Below are positions 51,278 to 61,227 of a DNA stretch of 64,000 nucleotides, in pieces. This stretch comes from DYRB01 sp963802205. Lineage in GTDB: Bacteria; Pseudomonadota; Gammaproteobacteria; Chromatiales; Chromatiaceae. Location: positions 62,001-126,000 of the forward strand of contig CAWDHW010000006.1 of assembly GCA_963802205.1 (NCBI GenBank). Reading direction: 5' to 3'. The notes beneath the pieces are model-generated. The model saw only the letters and a program-made list of their open reading frames with translations. It searched no databases and was not told where the DNA came from. Both the position numbers and the translations under genes were made by a program. The first letter of the stretch is position 1. Each line of letters opens with the position of its first letter.

Positions 51278-52476
51278 TGGCGAGGCCCTTGGTCCCTGCG
51301 GCGCGGGCGGCAGAGGTGGAGCCGTTCCACGTCATGCGTATCCTGGCCCGGGCCAGGGAGCTCGAGGCTCAAGGCCGGGACATTGTTCACATGGAGGTGG
51401 GCGAGCCGGACTTTCCGACCCCGGAACCGATCGTCCACGCCGGTCGGCGGGCCCTGGCGGAGGGCCACACGCGCTATACCCCGGCTGCCGGTCTTCCTGC
51501 ACTGAGGGAGGCCATCTCGGGGTACTACTCCGATCGCCTGGGGCAGTCCGTCAGCCCAGGGCGGATTCTGGTCACGCCGGGGGCGTCCGGCGCCCTGAAT
51601 CTGGTCCTGGCCGCCTTGATCGATCCCGGCGACGAGGTCTTGCTTGCCGACCCGGGGTACCCCTGTTACCGGCATATGGTCAGTCTCCTCGGCGGTCGGT
51701 CGCGGCTGGTACCCCTGGCCCCGGAGGATGGCTTTCGTATGACCGCGGAGCGGCTGGCCGCCGCCTGGACGCCGGCGGTTCGCGTGGTCCTGGTGGCGAG
51801 CCCGGCCAATCCGACCGGCCAGGTGCTCGACCCGGCCGACCTTGCCGCCTTGTATGACTTTGTCCGAGGGCGTGGCGCCGCCCTGGTGGTGGATGAGATC
51901 TACCAGGGGCTCGTCTACGACGCGCCCGACCATACAGCCCTGGCGGCGGGAGAAGACGGGCTGTTCGTGGTCAACAGCTTCTCCAAGTACTTCGGAATGA
52001 CCGGCTGGAGGTTGGGGTGGACCGTCGGTCCCGCGGCCTTCGCTCCCGTATTGGACCGGATCGCCCAGAACCTGTACCTCGCCGCCCCCACGCCTGCCCA
52101 ACATGCGGCCTTGGCGGCCTTCGCGCCGGCTACCCTGGCGATGCTGGACGCACGCCGGGACGAATTTCGGCGACGCCGGGACTTCCTGGTGGGTGCCTTG
52201 GGTGGACTGGGCCTGCGCATCGCGGTACCGCCCGGCGGGGCCTTCTACGTCTTCGCCGACAGCGCCGCCGTGTCGCAAGACAGCGAGGTCCTTGCCCGGG
52301 ACCTGCTGGAGCACGGCGGCGTCGCCGTGACTCCGGGGAGAGACTTCGGTGTGGCGGAGGCGCGGCGTTATGTGCGATTCGCCTACTCGACGGACATGGT
52401 GCGAATTAGGGAAGGCGTCGGGCGAATCCGACGGGTACTCCAACGGGAATCTCACGACGCGCGGATCTTGCTATAG
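51277..52476 (+). CDS. Class I/II pyridoxal-phosphate aminotransferase
   Basis: 399 residues from ATG 51277, overlapping the cbbY stop as TGATG. Family features: VEPFHVMRILARARELEAQG, HMEVGEPDFPTPEPIV, YTPAAGLPALREAI, VASPANPTGQVLDPADLAAL, DEIYQGLVYD and the cofactor lysine in SFSKYFGMTGWRLGW. It belongs to the aspartate/alanine-like fold type I group; the amino acid substrate cannot be told from sequence. It converges with the nucleoside transporter gene, with 6 bp overlap. Confidence 0.88.
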   Translation: MARPLVPAARAAEVEPFHVMRILARARELEAQGRDIVHMEVGEPDFPTPEPIVHAGRRALAEGHTRYTPAAGLPALREAISGYYSDRLGQSVSPGRILVTPGASGALNLVLAALIDPGDEVLLADPGYPCYRHMVSLLGGRSRLVPLAPEDGFRMTAERLAAAWTPAVRVVLVASPANPTGQVLDPADLAALYDFVRGRGAALVVDEIYQGLVYDAPDHTALAAGEDGLFVVNSFSKYFGMTGWRLGWTVGPAAFAPVLDRIAQNLYLAAPTPAQHAALAAFAPATLAMLDARRDEFRRRRDFLVGALGGLGLRIAVPPGGAFYVFADSAAVSQDSEVLARDLLEHGGVAVTPGRDFGVAEARRYVRFAYSTDMVRIREGVGRIRRVLQRESHDARILL

Positions 52477-53733
52477 GAAGGCCCCCACAACGCCCCCGGT
52501 CATGAGCGTCGCCAGGGTCCCGGCGAGGATCGACTTCATGCCCAGCGCGACGATCTCGCCGCGCCGCTCCGGGGCCATGCTCCCCATGCCGCCGATCATG
52601 ATCCCCAGGCTGCCGAAGTTGGCGAAGCCGCACAGGGCGTAGGTCATGATGAGCCGACTGCGCTCGCTCAAGGTCCCGGGTGGGAGCCGGGCCAACTCCA
52701 GATAGGCGACCAACTCGTTGAGGATCGTCTTGACCCCCATCAGGGCCCCGGCGGCCTGGGCCTCGGCCCACGGGATGCCGATGAGCCAGACCAGTGGGGC
52801 CATGACCCAGCCGAGCATCCGCTGGAGGGTCAGCGGGGACCCGGCGACCCCCGGCAGCAACCCCAGGACCTGGTTGGCCAGGGTCACCAGGGCGACCAAC
52901 ACCACCAGCAGGGCCATGACGTTGAGCATCAGCGGGATGGCGTCCAGGGTGCCGCGGGTCACCGCATCCATGGCGCTGCTGGATTGGCGCACCAAGGGGG
53001 CGGCGTCGGAGTTCCGGTTGGGCTCGCGCTCCGGAACCAGGACCCCGGCGACCACCAGGGCCGCCGGGGCGCTGATGAGGGAGGCGATGAGAATGTGCCC
53101 GAGGGCGTCGGGGATGGCCGTCCCGAGGATACCGGCGTAGAGGACCATCACGGTCCCGGCGATGGTGGCCATGCCGGTGGTCATGAGTGCGAACAACTCG
53201 GCCCTGGTCATGCCCGCCAGATAGGGGCGGATGAGCAGCGGGGCCTCGGTCATGCCGACAAAGATGTTGGCCGCGGCCCCCAGGCCCAGGGCGCCGCCGG
53301 TTCCCAGGGTGCGGCGCAGGGCCCAGGCGAAGGCGCGCACCACGGCAGGCAGGATGTGCCAGTGAAAGAGCAGGGCGGACAGGGCGCTGACCACCAGGAT
53401 CAGGGGCAAGGCGCGGAAGGCCAGGACGAAGGCATGCTGCGGATAGGCGACGGCGAAGGGGGCCTCGCCCCCGCCGAGGTAGCCGAAGACCAGGGCCGTG
53501 CCGGTCTGGGTGGCGTCCTGGAGGGCGAGGACGGCCCCGTTGAGGGCCATGAAGCCGGCCTTGATGAGGGGGAGCTTGAGGGCCAGCGCGGCGATGAGCA
53601 GTTGCAGGACCACCCCGGCGACGATGGGGCGCAGGCGCACGGCGCGGCGGTTTTCGCTCAAGGCCCAGGCGATGACAAGCAGGGCGAGAATGCCCAGGGC
53701 GCTTTGCAGTTGCAGCAGGGCGTCAGGGGTCAA
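52471..53733 (-). CDS. Concentrative (CNT) nucleoside transporter, NupC-like
   Basis: 420 residues with many membrane helices. CNT motifs: FGYLGGGEAPF, PLILVVSALSALLFHWHILP, ALGLGAAANIFVGMTEAPLL (the GxxxNxFxGxxEAP nucleoside site), GTVMVLYAGIL, LNELVAYLELA and ALCGFANFGSLGIMIGGMGS. Takes up nucleosides with H+ or Na+. Its start overlaps the stop of hslO by 4 nt. The substrate range is unknown. Confidence 0.88.
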   Translation of the reverse strand: MTPDALLQLQSALGILALLVIAWALSENRRAVRLRPIVAGVVLQLLIAALALKLPLIKAGFMALNGAVLALQDATQTGTALVFGYLGGGEAPFAVAYPQHAFVLAFRALPLILVVSALSALLFHWHILPAVVRAFAWALRRTLGTGGALGLGAAANIFVGMTEAPLLIRPYLAGMTRAELFALMTTGMATIAGTVMVLYAGILGTAIPDALGHILIASLISAPAALVVAGVLVPEREPNRNSDAAPLVRQSSSAMDAVTRGTLDAIPLMLNVMALLVVLVALVTLANQVLGLLPGVAGSPLTLQRMLGWVMAPLVWLIGIPWAEAQAAGALMGVKTILNELVAYLELARLPPGTLSERSRLIMTYALCGFANFGSLGIMIGGMGSMAPERRGEIVALGMKSILAGTLATLMTGGVVGAFL

Positions 53734-54596
53734 TGTCGTCCCGCCGGGGTCGGGTGGTGGTTACCGGCGAACAGGGCTCGGGCGTCCACCCGGTCCCATT
53801 GGTAGGTGCGGTTGCAGAATTCGCAATTGACCTCGATGACGCCCTGGTCCTCCAGGATGGACTCCACCTCGTCCTGGCCGAGGGTGCGCAGGGTCTCCTC
53901 GATGCGCCCGCGGGAGCAGGTGCAGCGAAAGGCCACCGGCTCCGGCTCGAACAGGCGCAGGCTCTCTTCGTGGAAGAGCCGGTGTAGCAGCGTCTCGCTG
54001 GACAAGTCGATCAGCTCGGCGGGGCGGAGGGTGTCCGCCAGGGTGACGACGCGGGTCCAGTCGTCACCTTCAGCGCTGTGGCCGGGGAGCTGTTGGAGCA
54101 TGAGCCCGACGGCCCGCTCCGGGGTGGCCGCGAGCCAGAGCCGGGTGGCGAGCTGCTCGGATGCACCGAAGTATCCCTCCAGCGCGTGCGCCAGGCTGGC
54201 CCCCTCCAGAGGCACCACACCCTGGTAGCGCTCGCCGCCCTCGGGCTCCAGCGTCAGGACCAGGCGCCCGGGGCCAAAGACCTGGGTCAGGTCGCCCGTC
54301 GGGACCTCCCCCTCCCAGCGGGCCAGGCCGCGGATGGTGCGGCCGTGGGTCGCCTGGGCCACCAGGGTGCGCAGGGGGCCCGTGCCCTGGACCTGGACGA
54401 TCAGTGCGCCGGCGAACTTGAGGGTCCCGGTGAGCAGGACCGTGGCCGCCAGGGCCTCTCCCAGCAGGCTCAAGACCGTGGCGGGGTAGGGGTGGCGCTC
54501 CAGCACGGCGCGCCAGGAGGCATCGAGGTGGACGAGCTCGCCGCGCACATCGGTGTCGTCGAACAAGAAGCGTTGCAGGGTGTCGGCGTCGGACAT
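53730..54596 (-). CDS. hslO: Redox-regulated chaperone Hsp33
   Basis: 288 residues. Hsp33 is a holdase activated by oxidation of its zinc site. The redox cysteines are present as CTC (FRCTCSRGRIEETLRTLG) and CEFC (VIEVNCEFCNRTYQWDRVDA), giving the CxC-CxxC zinc centre. The N-terminal domain (LVHLDASWRAVLERHPYPAT, LLTGTLKFAGALIVQVQGTG) is normal. Its stop overlaps the transporter start. Confidence 0.94.
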   Translation of the reverse strand: MSDADTLQRFLFDDTDVRGELVHLDASWRAVLERHPYPATVLSLLGEALAATVLLTGTLKFAGALIVQVQGTGPLRTLVAQATHGRTIRGLARWEGEVPTGDLTQVFGPGRLVLTLEPEGGERYQGVVPLEGASLAHALEGYFGASEQLATRLWLAATPERAVGLMLQQLPGHSAEGDDWTRVVTLADTLRPAELIDLSSETLLHRLFHEESLRLFEPEPVAFRCTCSRGRIEETLRTLGQDEVESILEDQGVIEVNCEFCNRTYQWDRVDARALFAGNHHPTPAGRH

Positions 54597-54752
54597 CGGG
54601 TGCAGCCGGGTGGGGAGGGGAGGCTATTGTGCGGGATGGCCGGGGGTGGGTGCATCTTGGCCTTTCACGCGGTCTGGGCATCGGTCCCGTCCCGCTCAGG
54701 TGCCTGGGGTAGAATGCGCGGTCCTTTGGCCCCAAACACCGATTGCAGGCCC

Positions 54753-56334
54753 ATGAGCGAGCTCCTCGAACAACTGTCCCGGCGACGTACCTTCGCCATC
54801 ATTTCTCACCCGGACGCGGGCAAGACCACGCTCACCGAGAAGCTCCTGCTCTTCGGTGGGGCCATCCAGATGGCCGGGAGCGTCAAGGGGCGCAAGGCGG
54901 CACGTCACGCCACCTCGGACTGGATGGAGATGGAGAAGCAGCGCGGGATCTCCGTGACCTCCTCGGTCATGCAGTTCCCCTACGGCGAGGCCATGGTCAA
55001 CCTGCTCGACACCCCGGGCCACGAGGACTTCTCCGAGGACACCTACCGCACCCTCACCGCGGTGGACTCGGCCCTGATGGTGATCGACGTGGCCAAGGGC
55101 GTCGAGGAGCGCACCATCAAGCTCATGGATGTCTGCCGGCTGCGCGACACGCCCATTCTGACCTTCGTCAACAAGCTCGACCGGGAGGGGCGCGACGCCA
55201 TCGAGGTCCTGGACGAGATCGAGTCGGTGCTCAAGATCCAGTGCTCGCCGGTGACCTGGCCCATTGGCATGGGCAAGCGCTTCAAAGGCGTCTACGACCT
55301 GCGCCACGACACCACTCACCTCTTCAGCGCCCAGCACGGCGGCAAGATCCGCACCGGGGAGGTCATCCAGGGGATCGGTAACCCGCGCCTGGACGAACTG
55401 CTCGGCGACCAGGCCACGGAGCTGCGCCTGGAGATGGAACTGGTCCAGGGGGCCAGCCACCCCCTGGACCTGGAGGCCTATCTGGCGGGGCGCCAGACCC
55501 CGGTCTTCTTCGGCTCCGCCATCAACAACTTCGGGGTCCAGGAGCTGCTCGACGCCTTCGTCCAGTACGCCCCGGCCCCGCGGCCGCGGCGTACCACCCA
55601 ACGCCTCGTGGCCCCGGCGGAGGCGCCCTTCACCGGCTTCGTGTTCAAGATCCAGGCCAACATGGACCCGGCACACCGCGATCGCATCGCCTTCCTGCGG
55701 GTGTGCTCCGGCAGCTACAAGAAGGGCATGAAGATGCGCCATGTGCGCCTGGGCAAATTGGTGCAGATCTCCAACGCCCTGACCTTCCAGGCCGCGGATC
55801 GCTACGACGTGGAAGAGGCCTTCCCCGGCGACATCATCGGTCTGCACAACCACGGCACCATCCAGATCGGCGACACCTTCACGGAGGGCGAGGACCTGAA
55901 GTATGAAGGCGTGCCCTACTTCGCCCCGGAGCTGTTCCGCCGCGTGGTCCTCAAGGACCCGCTGCGTATGAAGGCCCTGGCCAAGGGCGTGGTGCAGCTC
56001 TCCGAGGAGGGCGCCACCCAGGTCTTTCGGCCGCTCAAGAACAACGACCTGATCCTGGGGGCCGTGGGCATGCTCCAGTTCGATGTGGCCGCCTATCGCC
56101 TCAAGGACGAGTACGGGGTCGATGCCGTCGTGGAGCCGGTGGCCGTCTACACCGCCCGCTGGGTGACCTGCGAGGACCCCAAGATGCTCGCCCGGTTCCA
56201 GGAGAAGGTCTACGAAAACCTGGCCCTGGACGGCGACGGCCAGCTCGTCTACCTGGCGCCGACCCGCGTCAACCTGGCCCTGACGCGTGGAGCGCTGGCC
56301 GGAAATCCGCTTCCTGGCGACCCGCGAGCTGTAG
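54753..56334 (+). CDS. prfC: Peptide chain release factor 3 (frameshifted at 3' end)
   Basis: About 527 residues. RF3 is the GTPase that removes RF1/RF2 after termination. Motifs: FAIISHPDAGKTTLTEKLLL (G1), QRGISVTSSVMQFPY (G2), LLDTPGHEDFSEDTYRTL (G3), FVNKLDREGRDAIEVLDEIE (G4) and CSPVTWPIGMG. Start ATG 54753 (MSELLEQLSRRRTFAI). The frame is open to 56342, but the expected ending ERWPEIRFLATREL appears after a one-base shift at about 56285-56289, with TAG at 56332-56334. Confidence 0.93.
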
Positions 56335-56406
56335 GCCCTTGACACAGCCCCCCGCTGCGCGGATCTTCCTGCGGCCGTCCCGCTGCCCTTCCGGAGCCTA
56401 ATTGCC

Positions 56407-57681
56407 ATGTCCGAGCAACCCATTACCGATGTCGTCGCCTATATGGCGGATTTAGGGGCCCGCGCCCGCGCCGCGGCCCGGGCCCTCGCGCGCGCCGAGA
56501 CCCGGGCCAAGGACAATGCACTGCTGGCCATCGCCGCGGCCATCGACGCCAGCCGCGAGGCCATCGCCGCGGCCAATGCCGAGGACCTGGCCGCAGGGGC
56601 GGCCAAGGGGCTGGACGCCGCCATGCTCGACCGCCTGGCCCTGACCCCCGGGCGCATCGACGCCATGCTGGAGGGCCTGCGTCAGATCGCCGCACTCCCG
56701 GACCCCATCGGGGCCATCACCGACCTCAACTACCGGCCCTCCGGCATCCAGGTGGGGCGCATGCGGGTGCCTTTGGGGGTGGTCGGCATCATCTACGAAT
56801 CCCGCCCCAACGTGACCGCCGATGCCGCGGCGCTGTGCCTCAAGTCCGGCAACGCGACCGTGCTGCGCGGGGGCTCGGAGGCGATCCGCTCCAACCAGGC
56901 CATCGCCGTCTGCATCCGGGCGGGACTGGTGTCGGCCGGGTTGCCGGCGGACGGGGTCCAGGTGGTGGCGACTACGGACCGCGCCGCCGTGGGGGCCATG
57001 ATCGCGAGCCCCGAGTCCATCGACGTCATCATCCCGCGGGGCGGAAAGGGGTTGATCGAGCGCATCAGTCGCGATGCCAGGGTGCCTGTGATCAAGCACT
57101 TGGATGGGATTTGTCATGTGTATATCGATGACGGGGCCGACCTGGACAAGGCCTTCCGGGTCTCTATGAACGCCAAGACCCAGCGTTACGGCACCTGCAA
57201 CACCATGGAGACCCTCCTGGTGGCCGAGGGCGTTGCCGCGGACATACTGCCGCGACTCGGTGCCGCCCTGTCCGAGAAGGGCGTGGAATTGCGCGGCTGT
57301 CCCCGTACCCGGGACCTGCTGCCCCAGGCGATCCCGGCCACGGAGCAGGACTGGGACACGGAGTACCTGGCCCCCATCCTCTCCATCCGTGTCGTCCCGG
57401 ACATGGATGCGGCCATGGATCACATCGCCCGCCATAGCTCCGCCCACACCGAGGCCATCATTACCGAGGACTACACCCGGGCGCGACGCTTCCTTCGGGA
57501 GGTGGACTCCAGCTCTGTCATGGTCAATGCCTCCACCCGCTTCGCCGATGGCTTCGAGTACGGGTTGGGGGCGGAGATCGGCATCAGCACGGACAAGTTC
57601 CACGCCCGCGGTCCCGTGGGGCTGGAGGGGCTGACCTCGGTGAAGTTCATCGTGCTGGGCAACGGAGAGGTGCGCGGTTGA
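56407..57681 (+). CDS. proA: Gamma-glutamyl phosphate reductase
   Basis: 424 residues. NADPH-dependent reduction of glutamyl 5-phosphate in proline synthesis. Motifs: VPLGVVGIIYESRPNVTADA, CLKSGNATVLRGGSEAIRSN, VIIPRGGKGLI, and the catalytic Cys in KTQRYGTCNTMETLLV; ends ALGPVGLEGLT-like GPVGLEGLTSVKFIVLGNGE. ATG 56407. It follows prfC by 72 bp. Confidence 0.95.
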   Translation: MSEQPITDVVAYMADLGARARAAARALARAETRAKDNALLAIAAAIDASREAIAAANAEDLAAGAAKGLDAAMLDRLALTPGRIDAMLEGLRQIAALPDPIGAITDLNYRPSGIQVGRMRVPLGVVGIIYESRPNVTADAAALCLKSGNATVLRGGSEAIRSNQAIAVCIRAGLVSAGLPADGVQVVATTDRAAVGAMIASPESIDVIIPRGGKGLIERISRDARVPVIKHLDGICHVYIDDGADLDKAFRVSMNAKTQRYGTCNTMETLLVAEGVAADILPRLGAALSEKGVELRGCPRTRDLLPQAIPATEQDWDTEYLAPILSIRVVPDMDAAMDHIARHSSAHTEAIITEDYTRARRFLREVDSSSVMVNASTRFADGFEYGLGAEIGISTDKFHARGPVGLEGLTSVKFIVLGNGEVRG

Positions 57682-58073
57682 GGGGGCCGATCGATTGGGT
57701 CGGGGCCGAGGGCCCAGTCGGGTCTCAGGGCTGGGGGCCGGCCCAAGCGGCGATGTACACGGCTTGGGCCTGGGCTCTGGTATGATGCCGGCCTTCTCGC
57801 GTGGCCTGGCCGCTGCGGCGCGCCCCTGAGGGGTTGTGAAAGAACGCCCTGTAGGTTGGGCCGAGGAACGAGGCCCAACGACAAGGCCAATGTAACCATC
57901 CGATTGTTGGGCCTCCTGCGTCGGCCCAACCTACGGGAAACCGCGGGTTCGCCCGTCGAAGACGAGTATTTTCACAGCCTCTGAGTCCCGCTCCATCCGA
58001 GCCCCTGGATAGGCCCTGAGCCGCGTCGCCGGCCACAGGCCCGAGTCCCTGGCGCCCCTTGACTGAATCCCAG
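57682..58073. other. Intergenic region containing repeat family B
   Basis: 392 bp between proA and lepA. Apart from the repeat at 57851-57981 I see no gene. A promoter for lepA is expected after the repeat but shows no clear boxes. Confidence 0.5.
57851..57981. repeat. Dispersed repeat family B, copy 2
   Basis: Nearly identical to 13720-13850 in the same orientation, from GTAGGTTGGGCC to TTTTCACAGCCTC. On its left, GAGGGGTTGTGAAA (about 57828) resembles the inverted right end, so the complete element may start there and carry terminal inverted repeats. Confidence 0.85.
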
Positions 58074-59879
58074 ATGACCGACCTAAGCCACATCCGCAAT
58101 TTCTCGATCATCGCCCACATCGACCACGGCAAATCCACCATCGCCGACCGCTTCATCCAGACCTGCGGCGGCCTGGATGTGCGTGAGATGTCCGCCCAGG
58201 TGCTGGACTCCATGGACCTGGAGCGGGAGCGCGGGATCACCATCAAGGCGCAGAGCGTGACCCTGGACTACAAGGCGCGCAACGGCGAGGTCTACCACCT
58301 CAACTTCATCGACACCCCGGGGCATGTGGACTTCTCCTACGAGGTGTCGCGCTCGCTGGCCGCCTGCGAGGGGGCCCTGCTGGTGGTGGACGCGGCCCAG
58401 GGGGTCGAGGCCCAGAGCGTGGCCAATTGTTACACCGCTATCGAGCAGGGTCTGGAGGTCTTGCCGGTCTTAAACAAGATCGACCTGCCCTCCGCCGATC
58501 CGGACAAGGTGATCACCGAGATCGAGGAGATCATCGGCATCGATGCCAGTCACGCCCTGCGGGTAAGCGCCAAGACCGGGGAGGGCATCCCGGACCTGCT
58601 CGAGGCCCTGGTGACCTACATCCCGCCCCCGGTGGGGGACGCGCAGGCCCCCTTGCAGGCGCTCATCATCGACTCCTGGTTCGACTCCTATGTGGGTGTG
58701 GTCTCGCTCATCCGCGTCATGCAGGGCGAGATCAACAAGCGCGACAAGATCCTGATGATGTCCACCGGGCGCACCCATGCGGCGGACAACGTCGGCGTCT
58801 TCACCCCCAAAAAGACCGAGCGCCAGCGCCTTGGACCCGGCGAGGTGGGCTATCTCATCGCCGGAATCAAGGAGATCGACGGTGCCCCGGTGGGGGACAC
58901 CATCACCCGCGCCGAACGCCCGGCAAGCGAGCGCCTGCCTGGCTTCCGCCAGGTCCAGCCGCGGGTCTTCGCCGGTCTCTACCCGGTGGACACGGACGCC
59001 TACGAGGAGCTGCGCGACGCACTGAGCAAGTTGCGCCTGAACGATGCCTCGCTCTTCTACGAGCCGGAGACCTCACAGGCCCTGGGCTTCGGCTTCCGCT
59101 GCGGCTTCTTAGGCATGCTCCACATGGAGATCGTGCAGGAGCGCCTGGAGCGCGAGTACGACCTCAACCTCATCACCACGGCCCCCACGGTCATCTACGA
59201 GGTCCTGCGCAACGACGGCACCATCGTCATGGTGGATAACCCGGCCAACCTGCCGGAAACGACCAAGATCAGCGAGATCCGCGAGCCCATCATCGAGGCC
59301 CACATCCTGGTCCCCCAGGAGCACCTGGGCGGGGTCATCAACCTCTGCATCGAGAAGCGCGGGGTGCAGATCAAGCTGCACTATGTGGGCGGCCAGGTTC
59401 AGGCGAGCTATGAACTGCCGCTGGCGGAGGTGGTGCTCGATTTCTTCGACCGCCTGAAATCCGCTACCCGCGGTTATGCCTCCTTCGAGTACGAGTTCAA
59501 GCGCTTCCAGGCCGCGGCCCTGGTCAAGTTCGATCTGCTCATCAACGGCGAGCCGGTGGACGCCCTCTCGGTGATCGTCCACCGTGACCACGCCCAGTCC
59601 CGCGGGCGGGACCTGACCGAGCGCATGAAGGACCTGATCCCGCGGCAGATGTTCGAGGTCGCCATCCAGGCGGCCATCGGCACCAAGGTCATCGCCCGCA
59701 GCACGGTCAAGGCCCTGCGCAAGAACGTCACCGCCAAGTGCTACGGCGGCGACGCGACGCGCAAGAAGAAGCTCCTGGAGAAGCAGAAGGCCGGCAAGCG
59801 GCGCATGAAGATGGTGGGGCGGGTGGAGATCCCCCAGGAGGCCTTCCTTGCCGTGCTCCAGGTGGGCAAGGATAATTGA
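58074..59879 (+). CDS. lepA: Elongation factor 4 (LepA)
   Basis: 601 residues. Ribosome-associated GTPase that acts in translation and 30S biogenesis. Motifs: NFSIIAHIDHGKSTIADRFI (G1), ERERGITIKAQSV (G2), FIDTPGHVDFSYEVSRSLAA (G3), VLNKIDLPSADPD (G4), LRVSAKTGEGI (G5) and the C-terminal LepA domain KALRKNVTAKCYGGDATRKK. Start ATG 58074. It is followed by lepB, the usual pair. Confidence 0.96.
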   Translation: MTDLSHIRNFSIIAHIDHGKSTIADRFIQTCGGLDVREMSAQVLDSMDLERERGITIKAQSVTLDYKARNGEVYHLNFIDTPGHVDFSYEVSRSLAACEGALLVVDAAQGVEAQSVANCYTAIEQGLEVLPVLNKIDLPSADPDKVITEIEEIIGIDASHALRVSAKTGEGIPDLLEALVTYIPPPVGDAQAPLQALIIDSWFDSYVGVVSLIRVMQGEINKRDKILMMSTGRTHAADNVGVFTPKKTERQRLGPGEVGYLIAGIKEIDGAPVGDTITRAERPASERLPGFRQVQPRVFAGLYPVDTDAYEELRDALSKLRLNDASLFYEPETSQALGFGFRCGFLGMLHMEIVQERLEREYDLNLITTAPTVIYEVLRNDGTIVMVDNPANLPETTKISEIREPIIEAHILVPQEHLGGVINLCIEKRGVQIKLHYVGGQVQASYELPLAEVVLDFFDRLKSATRGYASFEYEFKRFQAAALVKFDLLINGEPVDALSVIVHRDHAQSRGRDLTERMKDLIPRQMFEVAIQAAIGTKVIARSTVKALRKNVTAKCYGGDATRKKKLLEKQKAGKRRMKMVGRVEIPQEAFLAVLQVGKDN

Positions 59880-59980
59880 CCCCCCTCCCGGCCCAGGTAT
59901 CGTGGGCACCGCGGATTGGACCCGCCACACCAGATGATCCCCACCCTACCCAACAGCCGTTTGAGCGGACGACCTAGCGC

Positions 59981-60826
59981 ATGAGTTTCAACTTTCCCAC
60001 CCTCCTTGTGCTCGCCACCTTCCTCACGGGCGGCATCTGGCTCATCGACGCCCTGTTTTTTGCCCCCCGTCGGCATCGCAAGGCCGACACCATGGGGGGG
60101 ACACCTGCCCTCGGTAAAGGTACCGCGGTCCGCGAGCCGATCCTGGTGGAGTACGCACGCTCCTTCTTCCCGGTCATTTTCGCCGTGTTGGTGTTGCGCT
60201 CCTTCCTGGTGGAGCCCTTCCGCATCCCGTCCGGGTCCATGATGCCGACCCTGCTGGTGGGGGACTTCATCCTGGTCAACAAGTTTGCCTATGGGCTGCG
60301 GCTTCCGGTTCTGGACACCAAGTTCATCGAGATCGGCGATCCCCAGCGCGGGGATGTGGCGGTGTTTCGCTTCCCCAAGGACCCCACGACGGACTACATC
60401 AAGCGCCTGGTAGGGATGCCCGGGGACACCATCTACTACCGCAACAAGACCCTCTATGTGAACGGCGAGCCGATGCCCCAGGTACCCAACGGGCGCTACG
60501 TCGGGGTCGGCGCCGGGGCCGGGCAGACCGGATACCTGATGGCTGAGGAGGACATCACCGGCCGACCCCATAACATTCTGATCAATCCCATGGCCCCGGA
60601 CCTGCCGCCCGGCTGCAGGGTCCTGGCCAACGGCCCCATCACGGTGCCGCCGGGCCATTACTTCGCCATGGGCGACAATCGCGACAACAGCAACGACAGC
60701 CGTTGCTGGGGTCTGGTCCCGGATCGCAACTTGGTTGGCAAGGCCTTCGGCATCTGGATGAACTGGGACGCGCAGCGCGATGGCTTCCCCATCGACTGGG
60801 GCCGCCTCGGCAATGGGGTCAACTGA
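59981..60826 (+). CDS. lepB: Signal peptidase I
   Basis: 281 residues with two N-terminal membrane segments (LLVLATFLTGGIWLIDALFF and FFPVIFAVLVLRSFLV). The catalytic Ser is in FRIPSGSMMPTLLVGDFILV and the Lys in TTDYIKRLVGMPGDTI; box E is GHYFAMGDNRDNSNDSRCWG. It removes Sec/Tat signal peptides, presumably including those of the secreted island proteins. 101 bp after lepA. Confidence 0.95.
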   Translation: MSFNFPTLLVLATFLTGGIWLIDALFFAPRRHRKADTMGGTPALGKGTAVREPILVEYARSFFPVIFAVLVLRSFLVEPFRIPSGSMMPTLLVGDFILVNKFAYGLRLPVLDTKFIEIGDPQRGDVAVFRFPKDPTTDYIKRLVGMPGDTIYYRNKTLYVNGEPMPQVPNGRYVGVGAGAGQTGYLMAEEDITGRPHNILINPMAPDLPPGCRVLANGPITVPPGHYFAMGDNRDNSNDSRCWGLVPDRNLVGKAFGIWMNWDAQRDGFPIDWGRLGNGVN

Positions 60827-60839
60827 GGGCGGGGCCGAC

Positions 60840-61220
60840 ATGGGCAATGGGCTAATGCGTCGGCACCGCGGTATCGGGCTGTTTGGAATCATGTTCTGGA
60901 TCGCGTTGGTATCGGGCGCGGTCGGTCTGGCGGCCAAGTTGGGACCGGCCTACATGCAGTTTGCTACCGTCAAGTCCGTCATGAACAGCATCCAGACGGA
61001 TCCGGAACTGGCCGGCAAGAGCCCTCGCGAAATCAGCTCGGCGCTGTTCAAGCGTCTTGATATCAATGGCATCAGGGGGGTGAGCGAGAAGGATTTCAAA
61101 CTTGAGCCGCCCGGGCCCCGACGCGAATTGGTCGTCGCTTATGAGGTCCGCGAGCACGTGGTTGCGAACATCGATGCTGTGATGGTGTTTAATCACAGGG
61201 TCGCCCTGCCGGTCCAGTGA
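60840..61220 (+). CDS. DUF4845 domain membrane protein
   Basis: 126 residues starting MGNGLMRRHRGIGLFGIMFW, with one membrane segment and a soluble periplasmic part (LGPAYMQFATVKSVMNSIQ, LVVAYEVREHVVANIDAVMV). DUF4845 genes characteristically sit between lepB and rnc. Function unknown. ATG 60840, 13 bp after lepB. Confidence 0.88.
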   Translation: MGNGLMRRHRGIGLFGIMFWIALVSGAVGLAAKLGPAYMQFATVKSVMNSIQTDPELAGKSPREISSALFKRLDINGIRGVSEKDFKLEPPGPRRELVVAYEVREHVVANIDAVMVFNHRVALPVQ

Positions 61221-61227
61221 TGAAACC

